DNA of 64,000 bases from Erodium maritimum (lineage: Eukaryota; Streptophyta; Magnoliopsida; Geraniales; Geraniaceae): the NCBI GenBank assembly GCA_963921825.1, contig OY997594.1:5399001-5463000 (forward strand), given 5' to 3'. The position numbers and the translations under genes were made by a program. The notes beneath the pieces are model-generated. The model did no database searches, was not told the DNA's origin, and worked only from the letters and a program-made list of their open reading frames with translations. This document shows positions 1-11,296 of the stretch, in pieces; within the stretch, counting starts at the first letter, position 1; each line of letters begins with the position of its first letter.

Positions 1-1795
1 GTGGTATCAATGTCACCTATACACCAGGGAAGGAATACAGCCGACCAAACCTTCCCTGGCTCCATTCACACTCATTCCTGGAGGCGAGGGTGCTTGAAGC
101 CCCCCGCCGCTGCAGATGATGCCTCATTCGACGCCTCAGATTCCTCATCCTCCTCAGGGTCTTCCTCCCTCACCACCCTCTCATTTCCAGACATAGATGG
201 CGTCGAGTCCCGCGGTAACCAACCCACCGACACCTCTTCCTGCTGACCCCACCATCCTTTTCCTTCCTTCCTTAACGGAGTTTGTGGTACCCTTTTAGAC
301 CTGCCTCCTTTCTCCGAGCCCCCCAGGTAAGTCCAGTTCGTCCCCGGGACGGCCTTCCCATGTTTCCCATGTCCAAGCTCCTACAGGTAGATGGGATACC
401 CTTGCCCAGACCGAAAATTGATGGAACTGCAAGTCCTGAACCTGCATGTGGGCCCTCAAATCTGTAAACAGGACCAGGGAGTCCCAAAAGGACCATGGTT
501 CCCCCAGTAGGACCCGTTCTCTTTCCTTGACTGAATGGAAGAAGAAAGCGACCAGACCACCTTCCAGGGGCTTAGCCTCGACCTTCATTCCCTAGATATC
601 CTCCATGCGTGCCACCACTGACTTCCAGAACACCTTTCTCGTCGTCAGGACCTTGGCTGCCAAGGCGAATTTGTACAAGTTCTCACGGCTAGTGACCTCC
701 TGAACCGGCACCACCACCTCTTTAATTCGCATCGCCCCCATTTGAGAGTCCAATGCTTCGACCTGACTCCCTTGAACACCCCAACCCTCAGATGGTGGAT
801 TGTCCACATGGGTCGAATACCTTTGACTCGAGTAGTTCCCGTGAGCTGGCGTAGTTGGGTTGTACCCGACTCCGTGATTCGCTCCAGGCACCGCACCTCC
901 CCGTGCCCCGCCCGACCCTTCTGCCTGCCCTCAGCCGGATCCGTACCGAGCTGCCCATCGGGCAATGTCCCCCTCTCCTCCCCGAGTCCAGCCCGGATGT
1001 TGATCCAGTCCAGCCTGAGTTGTGGTGCCGGCCCAGCGAGCGTCCCCCATAAAACCTCGGCCCAGGCCCGCTTTGTCCCCGGCCCGACTCCTCGAAACCC
1101 TAGTTGTATCTGCCACGACCGGTTCCTTCCCCTTTCTTCGTCGCCAAGTAACCGCCTCCGTCGGTTCCTCCGACGCCGGCGTGATCTCCGAGTCCGATGA
1201 TACCGGGATCGGATTGCCTCCCACCCCCATCATCGTCGGCATCACGGTAGGGGAAGCATCCCCGGCTTTCTCCCCGTCCGCCTCCCGTCGTCCCGACCCA
1301 CTTCCCAGACGTCTGGGTCGTGGACCTCTCGCCGGCGTCCGGCGGAGAGTAGCCGGTCCCGTCCAGACCCGGCCTCCCACCGTCCAACCGTCCATCTCCT
1401 CGGATCGAGCTGAGAATTGCATCACCGGCAGGCCAACCGGGTCCGACAACACCTCCTCCGAGGCCGCCAGCCCATCCTCCTCCTCCGGTTCCCTTTCCGG
1501 CCACTCGTCCTCCATGATCGTCGTCTTCCCCACCGGTTTCAAACCCGACTCCCCCACACCAAGTGCTCGAGTCTCGTCCCTGACGGCGAGATCCCCAGCC
1601 CTAGCCTCCTGCTCCGAGAGACAGGGTCCCCAATGCACCCCGCCGCCGTTGCTGTCTACCCCGCCTACCATCGCGCTCGATTTCTCCATGGATGGCGGTG
1701 GAAATCGCAAAACTTCGTCTAACCCTAGCAGAGATAGGTTAGAGAGGCTGCGCATAAAGGTACCAAATAGAAGCACCGTCTCAGATCTCATCTAA
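1..1795 (-). mobile_element. 5' part of an L1-type LINE: decayed ORF1 with DUF4283-like domain
   Basis: On the minus strand one frame runs from about 1791 to 295, interrupted only by in-frame stops near 931 (TGA) and 592 (TAG). The N-terminal third is acidic and Pro/Gly-rich. The part at about 890-300 has the DUF4283 layout of plant LINE ORF1 proteins: a stretch ending in 'VLTTRKVFWKSVVARM', then 'GGLVAFFFHSVKERERVLLGEPW', then 'FSVWARVSHLPVGAW' (each is the ORF1 RNA-binding region of this family as I know it). The 5' end near 1795 carries the CTAGGGTTAG-type leader common in plant L1s. No zinc knuckle or reverse transcriptase is visible before the window starts, so the rest of the element, if present, lies outside. 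The two stops make it non-functional. Plus-strand ORFs over this GC-rich stretch are shadows. Confidence 0.7.
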
Positions 1796-1814
1796 TTTAT
1801 AACTAATGATAGTT

Positions 1815-2443
1815 TTTTTTCTTTTTGAAACGGAGAGATATGCTTTTATTCAACGCAATTGCTCCAAACATACAATAGAATGTTCAGAATCATAGATCCT
1901 ACCATCTAGATTATAGTCTGGGACTCCCGTAAGTTTACCGGCGCTCATGGACGTGTAAATATAATCTACTTTGCATCCTAGATAGAAAGAAAAACACAAA
2001 TAAACACAATAACGAATACATAAACTACGGATCCTACGATGCCAGTTCTTCTAAAACCCATAGCTTTCGTGGTGGGGCGTTCTGATATTGCCAGTCCTTC
2101 ATCTTGATTCGCTGGGATCATCTGAGATGTCCCTCCCACGTATGAGACTTCGTTTAGATGTGATAGGTAAGGTGGATCATGCGCTGCTGCAAACACCGAC
2201 GTCCCCCGTAAGGTTCACTCATAAAATAGCCTCCTCTGTAAGGTCAGCTCATAACACGACTTCACCCGAACGGGTAACCAATAAATCGACTTCATCCAAT
2301 GTCGAAACTCAAATATGCCATCCCTAAATCGGGACGTAGAGCGAGACAACCACATAAGAGAAGGGAAAGATAAACCGTAAATAAGAAGGGTTTTTTGGTT
2401 CTCCTTTGCTAGAGAGCTTTTTTCTTCCACAACAAAACTTTTT
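1815..2443 (-). mobile_element. Short retroposon with poly(A) tail and 19-bp TSD
   Basis: A 629-bp insertion is flanked by perfect copies of TTTATAACTAATGATAGTT at 1796-1814 and 2444-2462. The plus strand begins with a T-rich run (1815-1825), which is the poly(A) tail of a minus-strand retroposon. Just before the tail the minus strand reads GTTGAATAAAAGCATATC, a polyadenylation-like end. No significant protein is encoded; the minus ORF at 1978-2196 has no recognisable domain. A 5'-truncated LINE or a SINE would both fit. The left TSD copy directly abuts the 5' end of the neighbouring LINE. Confidence 0.75.
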
Positions 2444-3278
2444 TTTATAACTAATGATAGTTATTAAAGCTGGTAACAACATATGAATCTGGACCGTCTA
2501 TCGCTTTGCATTAACCATCGATATGAAATCGAGTTGTAGATTGTTCATTCATGGACTAGAGATGATGGATCTATATCGTTCTACTTGCACATATTTAATC
2601 CAACACCAAATACTACCAGTTTCTTCCTCCTAGTCCCGTCACCAAAATTCTCAATATCCGTTATCATCTATACCTCTCAATACCAATCAATTTTCAAGTT
2701 CGTAGTTTTTTCTTATCCATCCTTATGTGATTCTTAATTATAATTAATTTTCTAACGATGTAAAATTTAAAAAAATCTCGAAACGAAGTTCCCTATTTGT
2801 AATTGAAATAACACGTGCAGGGAAAACCTCGTCGAAACAAAAGAAGAAAAGAAAAATGTTAGTTCAATGGGACGGAAAGAGGAGCCAAGGAGAGGGATGT
2901 TGTCTGGTGCATAAGAAAAGCATGACATCGTAAGCGTACCCGCCGTTCTAACCCATTTCTCTCTCCTCCCTTAAACGTCCTCTTTTTGTCCCTTTCTCCT
3001 CTTCCCTGGGCCCCACCCCTTCACCTCTCCCTTCTCCCACGTGTCGCTCCCTCACGGACCCAAACTTTTCCATTTTTTGTTTTCACCATCTATTTTCAAA
3101 AAAGAAAAAAAAATAAGATCCTACTCTTTATACCCAAATCATTTCTTTTAGTTTCAATTTCAATTTCACCATAACCAGCAGATCAGAAATATATTATTTA
3201 TAAATTGTGCTTGTAACGATCAGGACAGGACGAATCAGTTGGTCCGCATAGAAGAATGAAAAGGATTTAATACTAAGG

Positions 3279-3495
3279 TAGGGTTGGGCACGGCCGGTTA
3301 ACCGGCACCGGGTAGCTCTCCGACGGTTTCATCGGTTAACTGGCGGTCATAAACATCCAAAACCGACGACCGGCCGGATAGTCTTCGGTTCCTTACTTTC
3401 TCCACCGCCGCCGACCCGAATTCATCCCGGTGTCGGTGATTCCGGTGACGGTGCCGACCAGTTTCGGCGATTTTGATGAATCTTGCTCACCCCTA
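3279..3495. mobile_element. hAT-type MITE upstream of the NAC gene
   Basis: The 217-bp element starts TAGGGTTGGGCA and ends with the inverted TGCTCACCCCTA. This terminal inverted repeat is typical of plant hAT elements. The flanks TACTAAGG (3271-3278) and CTCTAAGG (3496-3503) form an imperfect 8-bp TSD, the length hAT transposases make. The interior is GC-rich with CCGGTTAACCGG-like palindromic stretches and has no coding capacity. Confidence 0.65.
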
Positions 3496-4186
3496 CTCTA
3501 AGGACTGGTATTGGAAAAGGTCCCTGAACAGATTTCTGTCTCCTCTTAAAATCAATGATCGTAGGTTAGGTTTGATATAGCGAATAAAACATGAAAGCTA
3601 TACCTTCAACATCAATAATTGGTTTAATTATACTTTAGTTTTATTTTCAGTACGCCTTTATGGCATTTCCAACACATGTTGTACCAGATTATTTGTCTCA
3701 GAGTTTTTTTTTTGTAAAAAAAAGTATTGGAGCTCTTTACAATATAATGACTATTTTCTATTTTGTGGTCAAGTATTTTCTTCTTATGCATTCTTTTGTA
3801 GATGATATTTAAAATTAATGAGATTGTAACTTTCATCCCGAAAAAAATATAATTTTCATATTTTATAACAAGGACGGTTTGAAAATAGTATTCTATATAT
3901 TTTTTTATTTATAAAACCGTTCGTTTATATAATAAATTAATATTAACTATTTTTCTATTGACGAAAAAACCGAGGGCCATATCTCATCAATCGTCTTATT
4001 TCAATATACATGAATTTCATAACCGACAATTAATATATTTTTTATATCGATTACCATCAACAAATGAAGAATATCTAACATTTCCACCAAATTATTAACT
4101 TTTTATATCAATTAATTGACCAAGCTAACAACAACTTAATGACATGAAGAAAGTCCCATATTTCTCATATTGCATGTCACATTACA

Positions 4187-4192
4187 TATAAA
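4187..4192 (+). promoter_or_regulatory. TATA box of the NAC gene
   Basis: TATAAA lies 68 bp upstream of the first ATG. It is followed by a pyrimidine-rich stretch (CTCTCTCCC) suited to a transcription start and a 5' leader of some 30-40 nt. Confidence 0.55.
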
Positions 4193-4254
4193 AAAACAAC
4201 TCTCTCCCAAACACCAATATCTCCAAGTCTCTGCTTGCTCTGTAAATCAAATTG

Positions 4255-5499
4255 ATGATGGAGAGCGCCGACTCGTCGTCGGGGTCGCAACACCCGCAGC
4301 TCCCGCCGGGCTTCCGGTTCCACCCGACCGACGAAGAGCTCGTCGTCCACTACCTCAAGAAGAAAGCCGCCTCCGCCCCTCTCCCCGTCACCATCATCGC
4401 CGAGGTCGACCTCTACAAGTTCGATCCTTGGGAGCTCCCCAGTAATCAATTCGATCTTCGATCTCAATCATCTACAATATATAATCAATCAATTTTCCAT
4501 CAAATGGATCATAATTTTTTAATTTTTTTTAAAAATTATAGGTAAGGCTATGTTTGGCGAGCAGGAATGGTACTTTTTCAGCCCGCGGGACCGGAAGTAC
4601 CCGAACGGAGCTCGGCCCAACAGGGCGGCGACGTCCGGGTACTGGAAGGCCACCGGGACCGACAAGCCGATACTCACTTCTCAGGGGAGCCTCAAGGTCG
4701 GAGTCAAGAAGGCCCTCGTGTTCTACGGCGGGAAGCCCCCGAAAGGGATCAAGACTAATTGGATCATGCACGAGTATCGCCTTGTCGACAATAAGTACTC
4801 CGTCAACAACAATATCAAGCCTCACCCCGTGGACTTACCCAACAAAAAAGCGTCCCTAAGGGTACATTATATTTTCGTTACAACGAATACAAGTGTGTCT
4901 TACTCTATGTTATTGATTGATTCGTATTTTTGTGATTGTAGCTCGATGATTGGGTTCTATGCCGGATTTACAAGAAAAACAATTCGCAACAACAGAGACA
5001 GACCGAGAGGGACATGAACATGAACAAGGGGGACGATCATACCATGGACGGTATGTTCTCGAGCCCGAAGCCGCCGGGGGCGAGGACGGTGACCGGATAC
5101 GAGGTCGTCGACGCCGGAGAGGAGAATTTGAATTTCTTCGAAGGGATATTAACAGAGCACCACCACCAACAATTGGGCGGAAATGGAAATGGAAGCTCGA
5201 ATAAGCACCAAAACTCCTCTACGACGTCGTTGAGCACCGCTACGTTCGCCCCCGCGATGAAACGGTCACTGCCCGGAACATCAACCCACCAGTACTGGAA
5301 CGAGACCGGAAAGCGGTTTCACGGCGACCTCAACGGCGGCGGCGGCGCCGCCGCGCCGCCTGATGACGAGGAGAGCAACTCGTTTGTGTCGCTGCTGAAT
5401 CAGCTGCCCCATCAGGCCCACGCGGGTCATTCCAACCCGTTTCAGCACCCGAATTCACTGGGCGGGTTTCAGCTGACGAACATGAACTGGAACTCGTAA
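4255..5499 (+). CDS. NAC domain transcription factor, NAM/NARS/NAP subgroup (NAC056/NAC018-like)
   Basis: A plant-specific DNA-binding transcriptional regulator acting in the nucleus. Exons are 4255-4441, 4542-4861 and 4942-5499, with GT-AG introns at both standard NAC positions; the joined frame encodes about 354 residues. All five NAC subdomains are present: [15 protein letters not shown] (A), [16 protein letters not shown] (B), [15 protein letters not shown] and [13 protein letters not shown] (C), [14 protein letters not shown] with [10 protein letters not shown] (D), and [11 protein letters not shown] (E). The N-terminus (MESADSS..Q.PQLPPGF), the C-terminal FVSLLNQLP motif and a closing MNWNS match the NARS1/NARS2 and NAP branch, whose known members act in seed development, senescence or fruit ripening. 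That role here is inference from family. Two ATGs lie in tandem (4255, 4258); the second matches relatives best. The C-terminal half has poly-Gly/Ala and His/Gln runs. No disabling change is seen. Confidence 0.93.
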
Positions 5500-7640
5500 T
5501 CGTTACTTGCATTTTCGTTTATTTATACATATAAGTATATATATAAACATCAATTATACATCTTTTATTTTGATATGTTTTGGATTATGAGTCTCCGTTA
5601 AAACATTTTAGTAACGGGCGAATAATATTAATAACTGCATTTTAATGTTATTTGATTTGGTACAAGAAGATTTTGATGATGGGTTGGTTTGTTTGTTTGT
5701 CGTTTGATATTAAACGACAAACTTCTCATGCGAAAGCCACGTGAGATGCTTCTAGATGACACCTAAATAACTTAACATGCCATGGTTGGGTTTTACTTTC
5801 TCTGCCTTTTTTCATGCATATTAATAAATGGTAAAAATAGTTACTTTTTCTCTCTATATATTAAATATGAACCATATCTGTATTATAGGCATGGTTGAAA
5901 AAGTACTCGGCTAGTCTGTTTAGGCCCCAAAATTTGTGAAAACACATGATTTGTCGTTTTATTTAAGCCTCAAAATCTGAAAATCATCTGATACGCGTCG
6001 CGCCTTATTAATCAGAAACTTGAGACTCTGATTTATAAAATTAGACTTTTAAAACAAAGAAGAAAAGGTGAGACACACAATATGTTTGTAATAGTTTTGA
6101 ATTTCTTGATAAAAATAATATGAGACGTGTCCCTCTTTGATGATTTATCATTATAATTTAGATTTTTATTAAAATTTAGAGTAAAATCAAAACGAGGGCA
6201 TTATTTTTTTTAGTTATCTATTTATTTATTTTGATACTTGATATTTTTTATATTATAAAAGTATAATATATATTTTGGATTTTTTATTATATTTGTGTAA
6301 TATATATCTAATAATAATTAAAAATATGAAAAAAATAAATCCGCCTAAGACCCAACTAAGTCCCGCCTATCGCCTAGGAATCTTCACCGCTCGACTAACG
6401 CCAAACGTTTTCCTACAGCCATGACTATAAGCTTATTTATTTTTTTGGTCTTTAATTGAGATTTCTAATCGTTTTTTGGCTATTCATAAATCATAATCAT
6501 TTTTATTAATTTTAAAAATTATTTATATTTACAAGTTACAAGATACAATGAGACGAATAAATTAAGAGTGACATCTTCTAAATTGTGTGAAAATTAATAA
6601 TCAAAGAATCTCCCTTACAACTTACAAGTGTTCATTAATGATTATTGTTATTAATGAAAATCAGTTAGATGATTTGGACTTAACTCCGGTCTTAATCGTT
6701 GCTTCAGTTCCATCCATTTCATACTTGTATGGTTGACCTAAGGCTACTGTTAATGATAATCTTTCCTTGAGATAAATCTTTACTTTTATCTGTAAGACAC
6801 GTATATTGTGTGTATTATTTTTTTAAAATCTATATGATCAACATCAATATACATAAATCATCCAAAGAAACATCTTTTTTCTTTTGTTCGACGCGCAAGT
6901 TTTATTTTATTAAAATAAAGGATTTCGTGCAGATATTGATTAATCATTGGTAATTTATTCCAATATAATGCATGGAAGTTGATATATATAGTACTATGAT
7001 AAAATAAAATAAAATAGACAGACATGACAAAGATATGAATATGTTTCCTCCAACGAATGACTTGTATAAAAATTCATTGTTCGTCATATAGTTTTATTTT
7101 CATAAATAAATAAGTAATTAATTAATTATATCCTTGGAAGAATTATATAAAAATATGAATATTATTAAATGTGAACATTAGCTTTATATGTGTTCAGATG
7201 TATCGTTCTTGCATTGGCTTACTATAAAGCATTAAAGCAAAGTTGTCGAGTTTTCAAGGGTTTTAAGGTTAATGCTTTATTTGTTGTCGATAGTTTATTG
7301 ATTTGAGTAACTGCGATTTATTCGAGATTAATGCTTATTTGCTAACAATATTTAGTGTGCCTCATCTTATCCTCAATCTCATATTACCATATGATACGAC
7401 ATTTTCTCGATAAGGAGGGAATATATATAACTAAGATACATAGATGATCTTGATTTACCATTGATTATTGAATATTTTGTTTGGCCTAATTATTTCATTC
7501 ATCTAGCTTGGTCGAACAATAGAATCTGTTAGGATGGTACTATCTTTTGTGGGCATATAATTTGGAATTTTATTAATAATAATAGTGATCAAGAAAGAAA
7601 TTGATAGAACTAAAAAAGACAAGATATAGTCTCGAATGAC
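5500..7640. other. AT-rich intergenic region
   Basis: Beyond the NAC stop and its likely 3' UTR I see no gene in this roughly 2.1-kb stretch. It is strongly AT-rich with A/T runs, and contains one hAT-like MITE (5890-6423). Confidence 0.6.
5890..6423. mobile_element. hAT-like MITE
   Basis: The ends are inverted: CATGGTTGAAAAAGTACTCG at the left, and a right end whose reverse complement begins CATGGCTGTAGGAAAACG. The flanks ATTATAGG (5882-5889) and ACTATAAG (6424-6431) agree at 6 of 8 positions, fitting an old 8-bp TSD. The interior is AT-rich and non-coding, with a GC-richer patch (CCGCCTATCGCCTAGG) near the right end. Confidence 0.5.
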
Positions 7641-7870
7641 GTGTTGTTCGAGACGCTAACACTATTACTAAAATGTTCGGCTAATCCAAATGAAATTTGT
7701 GGGGGTAGTTTCTCTTGGCAGTGGGTGTTCGGCTGTAACCCATTTTACTCTTTTCCTGACTCAACTCGAAAATGTATGTGGTGTATGATAAACATATGGA
7801 TCTCTCAGGGTCCCAACCCAACAGTGGGGTTGCGGTGCCGAGTTTTTACTTGTTGTTACCGCCCTCTCCA

Positions 7871-8050
7871 TGGATGCGGAAGAAGAACGGGTGGACCTAA
7901 TCCTACATGACTCTCTGGCAGAAAAGTGCGAGGCTCAGACGGTGTTCGACTTGAAGGTTGTCTCTTCACCTTCCGAGCATACGAACGATCAACCATGGAA
8001 GGTATCATGATGAAGGTCTGACACCACGACAAACTTGTTATCAAGGACCT
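7871..8050 (+). pseudogene. Fragment resembling the start of a LINE ORF1
   Basis: From ATG at 7871 the frame reads MDAEEERVDLILHDSLAEK, resembling the acidic N-terminus of plant LINE ORF1 proteins. It meets stops within about 130 bp and ends at the poly-G run at 8053. I see no further domain, so this is a scrap at best. Confidence 0.35.
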
Positions 8051-8052
<2 letters not shown>

Positions 8053-8081
<29 letters not shown>

Positions 8082-8091
8082 ATATCCAGTT
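8053..8091. repeat. Poly-G run of 39 nt
   Basis: An uninterrupted run of 39 G occurs in otherwise AT-rich DNA. A tract like this can form G-quadruplexes and is prone to slippage and to sequencing or assembly error, so its exact length should not be trusted. Confidence 0.9.
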
Positions 8092-8239
8092 TATTACCTA
8101 ACATTTATCACTATAATATACTAAAGTTGCCACCTAAAATTATAATATTTATCAACTCAAAATACTTCGTTTATCACATGTGCACAAAATATTTATCAAT
8201 TACTCTTTAAACGTCCAATTCGTAACACCAAATCAATCG

Positions 8240-10275
8240 ATTTTTTTTACTAAAAGGTGCATAGATTTTATTAATAGACAAAGGGACTCATGACATGGTA
8301 CAGAGTCCCAAAATGTCTCATTACAACAAATTCTAGGGCAATTGAACTGTTATGCACGGTGTGTGGAAAACCATATAGGCAAACTAAAAGTAAACTAAGA
8401 CGAAACCAACGAATACCACTCAAGGGTTTTCCTAGACACTGTATACTCTGTAGAATGTGACTGAACTTGAATCCGTCAATATCATAGAGAGGCCAAGCTC
8501 TAACTAGGTACCCCTACCAAAGTTAGTCTCTAAAGCCGTGAACTCCTTTCATTGCTCTTGGTGGGACTATTTTCCACCCCTCGCCTGATCCTCCCGGGGT
8601 TCTTCTGCGGTGTCCCTGTTTTAGCCCATCCTCTCTAGGTGCAAAGTTCCAGACGGGGTAGACTGCATCCTAGGAGGTGCAGTCGATACCCTAGGCACTA
8701 CATGCTGGTCCACCACTCACTGGGGATTAGGTTGGATATGCGAGGTTACAATCGACCCCTTCTGCGAGATGGTGAGATCTTAGGTGGGATAGCTGAGATC
8801 AATGGTTCGAAACCTGGGGGATACTATCGAGATTTCCCCCAATTAGTCGCATACCTCCTGATTGTCTGATCTTGATTAAATTACAACATCGACTTGTCAA
8901 AGCGAGAGACACCTGACATCTCCCGGTCACATACCTACGACCCATGACCAATCCGACCACAATTACCACAGGAAGTTGACAGTTTATAGTAAGTGAGAGA
9001 GCACCGGACCGGGTCCCGAAATTCCCTGAAACGTAATACGAGGCTCCAACATAGGGGACGGTCCGTAGAGTGCTAGAAAGGCACTTTGATTGCCCCTCCC
9101 CAGCATTTCCCCTCTTCATCACATGGCGTATCCACAAAGAAACCCAAAGTGGCTGCAATCGTCTCCCCTATCCTCCTCGTCCTCACCAGCTGAGGGATGC
9201 CATGGGCATGAACCCAAAACTATAGTCGGGTCAGGGTGGGAAGGTCTCTGACCCACAAGTAGGAGGGGGTGTTCATCAAAACGCCTCGGTTCGTTACCCC
9301 GGACCCAAGAGCGAGCCTCCTCCGTTTCAAAATAGAAACCGAAAACCCCTGGATCAATATCTTTGATTACCAGACCTATTGTTGATCGTCCTCATGCATT
9401 GGTGATGATCCTCAGTAGGGTTTCCTTTCAGGGGAGACGCAGAGCCATAAGCTTTCCGACTATCCCAAATTGTTGACGAGCTAACAACTACAGATCCACA
9501 AGCGCATTTGGGATCAGAATCTCCATGTCTTCCTCCTCCCCAATCGAGCAGGTGGACAAAATCTCCTAAAGGCTCTTCATCGAAGAGATCGTCAAGCTAG
9601 ACGGGATCGGAACAGCCGGAGCAAGGATGACCTCTAGCGGTGACAGACTCATTCCCCCCTGACGAGTAGATAGGTCGTGATAGCAGGCAGGGAGGGGATG
9701 ATCGATATACAATATGCGTTTGGTAGTAGGGTCGGCACGCAAGGTGAGAAACCCTCCTTCACACACATGGGTCCTTGATCCAATGGGCACGATAACAAAG
9801 TACGCACAGATTTGACGCCTCTTGGTGATTCAGGACCATCACTAAAGGGAGGAGGAGGCGGCGGACGGTTGCTTGTGGCCGACACAATTAGGGTTTTGGG
9901 TGGTCGACCCCTTTTTAGTGGTGCTCGTTGGGGTTCCAGAGACGAGGATCCCGGGGAGAAAATGACGATTGTCGTAGAGTGATGCAAGATAGCTAGGGCT
10001 GGTTGCAGCGCCGATGTTGATTCCATTGTCACGGGCTTCGACTTCCTCTTCTGACGCCCTTTTAATGAGCTAACTACATCCATGAAGGATCGCGGTGGTG
10101 GAACAGCTATCCCTTCGCCCATTGGAGATGAAAACGATGAGGGGACATGTGTAGTGGCCATAGGGGAACAAATGTAGGTGATGGTGACAACTGACAACGT
10201 AGGTGGGACATAGGTTAAAGTTTCCTCGTGAGAAGTTCAGGACTAAAGTGAGAGAATAAAATAAACTCGGAAGCA
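8240..10275 (-). mobile_element. ORF1-only LINE-like retroposon, degenerate
   Basis: The poly(A) end is at 8240 (plus strand TTTTTTTTACTAAAAGGTG). The minus strand then runs from a coding start near 10200 through an acidic/Pro-rich segment, a DUF4283-like core containing GLVIKDIDPGVFGFYF (about 9390-9340) and HPLLL, and a zinc-knuckle remnant CGNCGRIGHG (about 8950) before the tail. Several stops and shifts break it. The terminal sequence ATTAATAAAAT...CTTTTAGTAAAAAAA is almost the same as that of the copy ending at 13160, so they belong to one family. No endonuclease or reverse transcriptase lies between the zinc knuckle and the tail, although the 3' end is present. Confidence 0.65.
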
Positions 10276-10279
10276 CATT

Positions 10280-11290
10280 ATTTTTTTTCCTTAGTTGTAC
10301 AAGTCAAACCCATTAAAAAATTGAAGGATATTAAATTAATCAACCTTATTTTCTCATAAATCGTTCAAATATCAAAAACTGATTATAAAACTACCGTATC
10401 TTTTTAGAGATAATCCCTTAAATGTCACATTCGATAATTCTTGATAATACGATAAAGATTACATCACGAAACCATGATTTAAGGCACATAATGGCTGTAA
10501 TTTGTTGACTAATAAAGTGGATGATCTCTCATATCTAAACACATTAATTAAACGAGTTCATTAATTAATCACTTTCCTCTATTGGAAAAGTGAGCAACTC
10601 GTCTTTCTAATCATACAGGTCAGCAATGCTTAAGTTTGGAAAACATGTCAAATCAATTTTGAATTTAGATAGCCAACCTAAATTGCTTGTACACAATTCC
10701 ATTTTCTTCAACGAAATCTATCAAAGATCATCGTCAATCCCATTTCGTAATCACCATTTTGGGTTTTCAAATGTGAAAGAGTGTATCAAATTTGGCTAGT
10801 CCTCGATCGGATGTAATCTATTTTTATAAATTTTAATTTTACACCAGTCAAACGGATTTATATGTTTTTCAAAAATAAAATAATAAAATTTTGTTCCCTA
10901 TTAATTAAAAACATAATTATTTATATAACGATTCACACCAGAGAAGATTATTTGAAGCATTACGAAAAATTAATAAAAATTTAAATAATTTATAAGATTG
11001 AATAAAATATTTTTATATAACAACTGAATATTTATTTTGAAAATAGAGTTTAATAAATTAACTAAATATGAATTATTTTTGCTTAAACTAGAATAAGAGC
11101 ATTTTTGTCTAATTTTTTTTGAAAAACATAGTTTTCCAATTTTAGACTATACTAGCATAAATTACAAATTTATGTCATTATGAGGCATAGTTTTACAAGT
11201 TTCCCTTTTAAACATAATACCAACTAAGAATTCATCCAAACAAATTAGGGTAGTTTCCTCATAATTTTCCTTTTCACGTTTGTGTGTGTT
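10280..11290. other. AT-rich intergenic region
   Basis: About 1 kb of AT-rich sequence lies between two retroposon copies. I see no open frame of note, RNA gene or clear terminal repeat. Confidence 0.5.
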
Positions 11291-11296
11291 TCCCTA

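Larger units (their letters stand above)
2463..4254. other. Upstream region of the NAC gene
   Basis: No coding sequence is visible. The stretch is AT-rich and holds two CACGTG G-boxes at 2812-2817 and 3038-3043 (the second within CCCACGTGTC, an ABRE-like context), a hAT-type MITE at 3279-3495 and a TATA box at 4187. G-boxes are bound by bZIP and bHLH factors in plants, but at more than 1 kb from the start codon their role here is inference. Confidence 0.5.

Noticed and set aside
1022-1795. Long plus-strand ORF of 257 codons
   Set aside because: Pro/Ser-rich shadow of the minus-strand LINE ORF1 in GC-rich DNA; no domain.
7641-7910. Plus ORF of 89 codons
   Set aside because: No domain and no coding-like composition; it overlaps the better-supported LINE ORF1 scrap.
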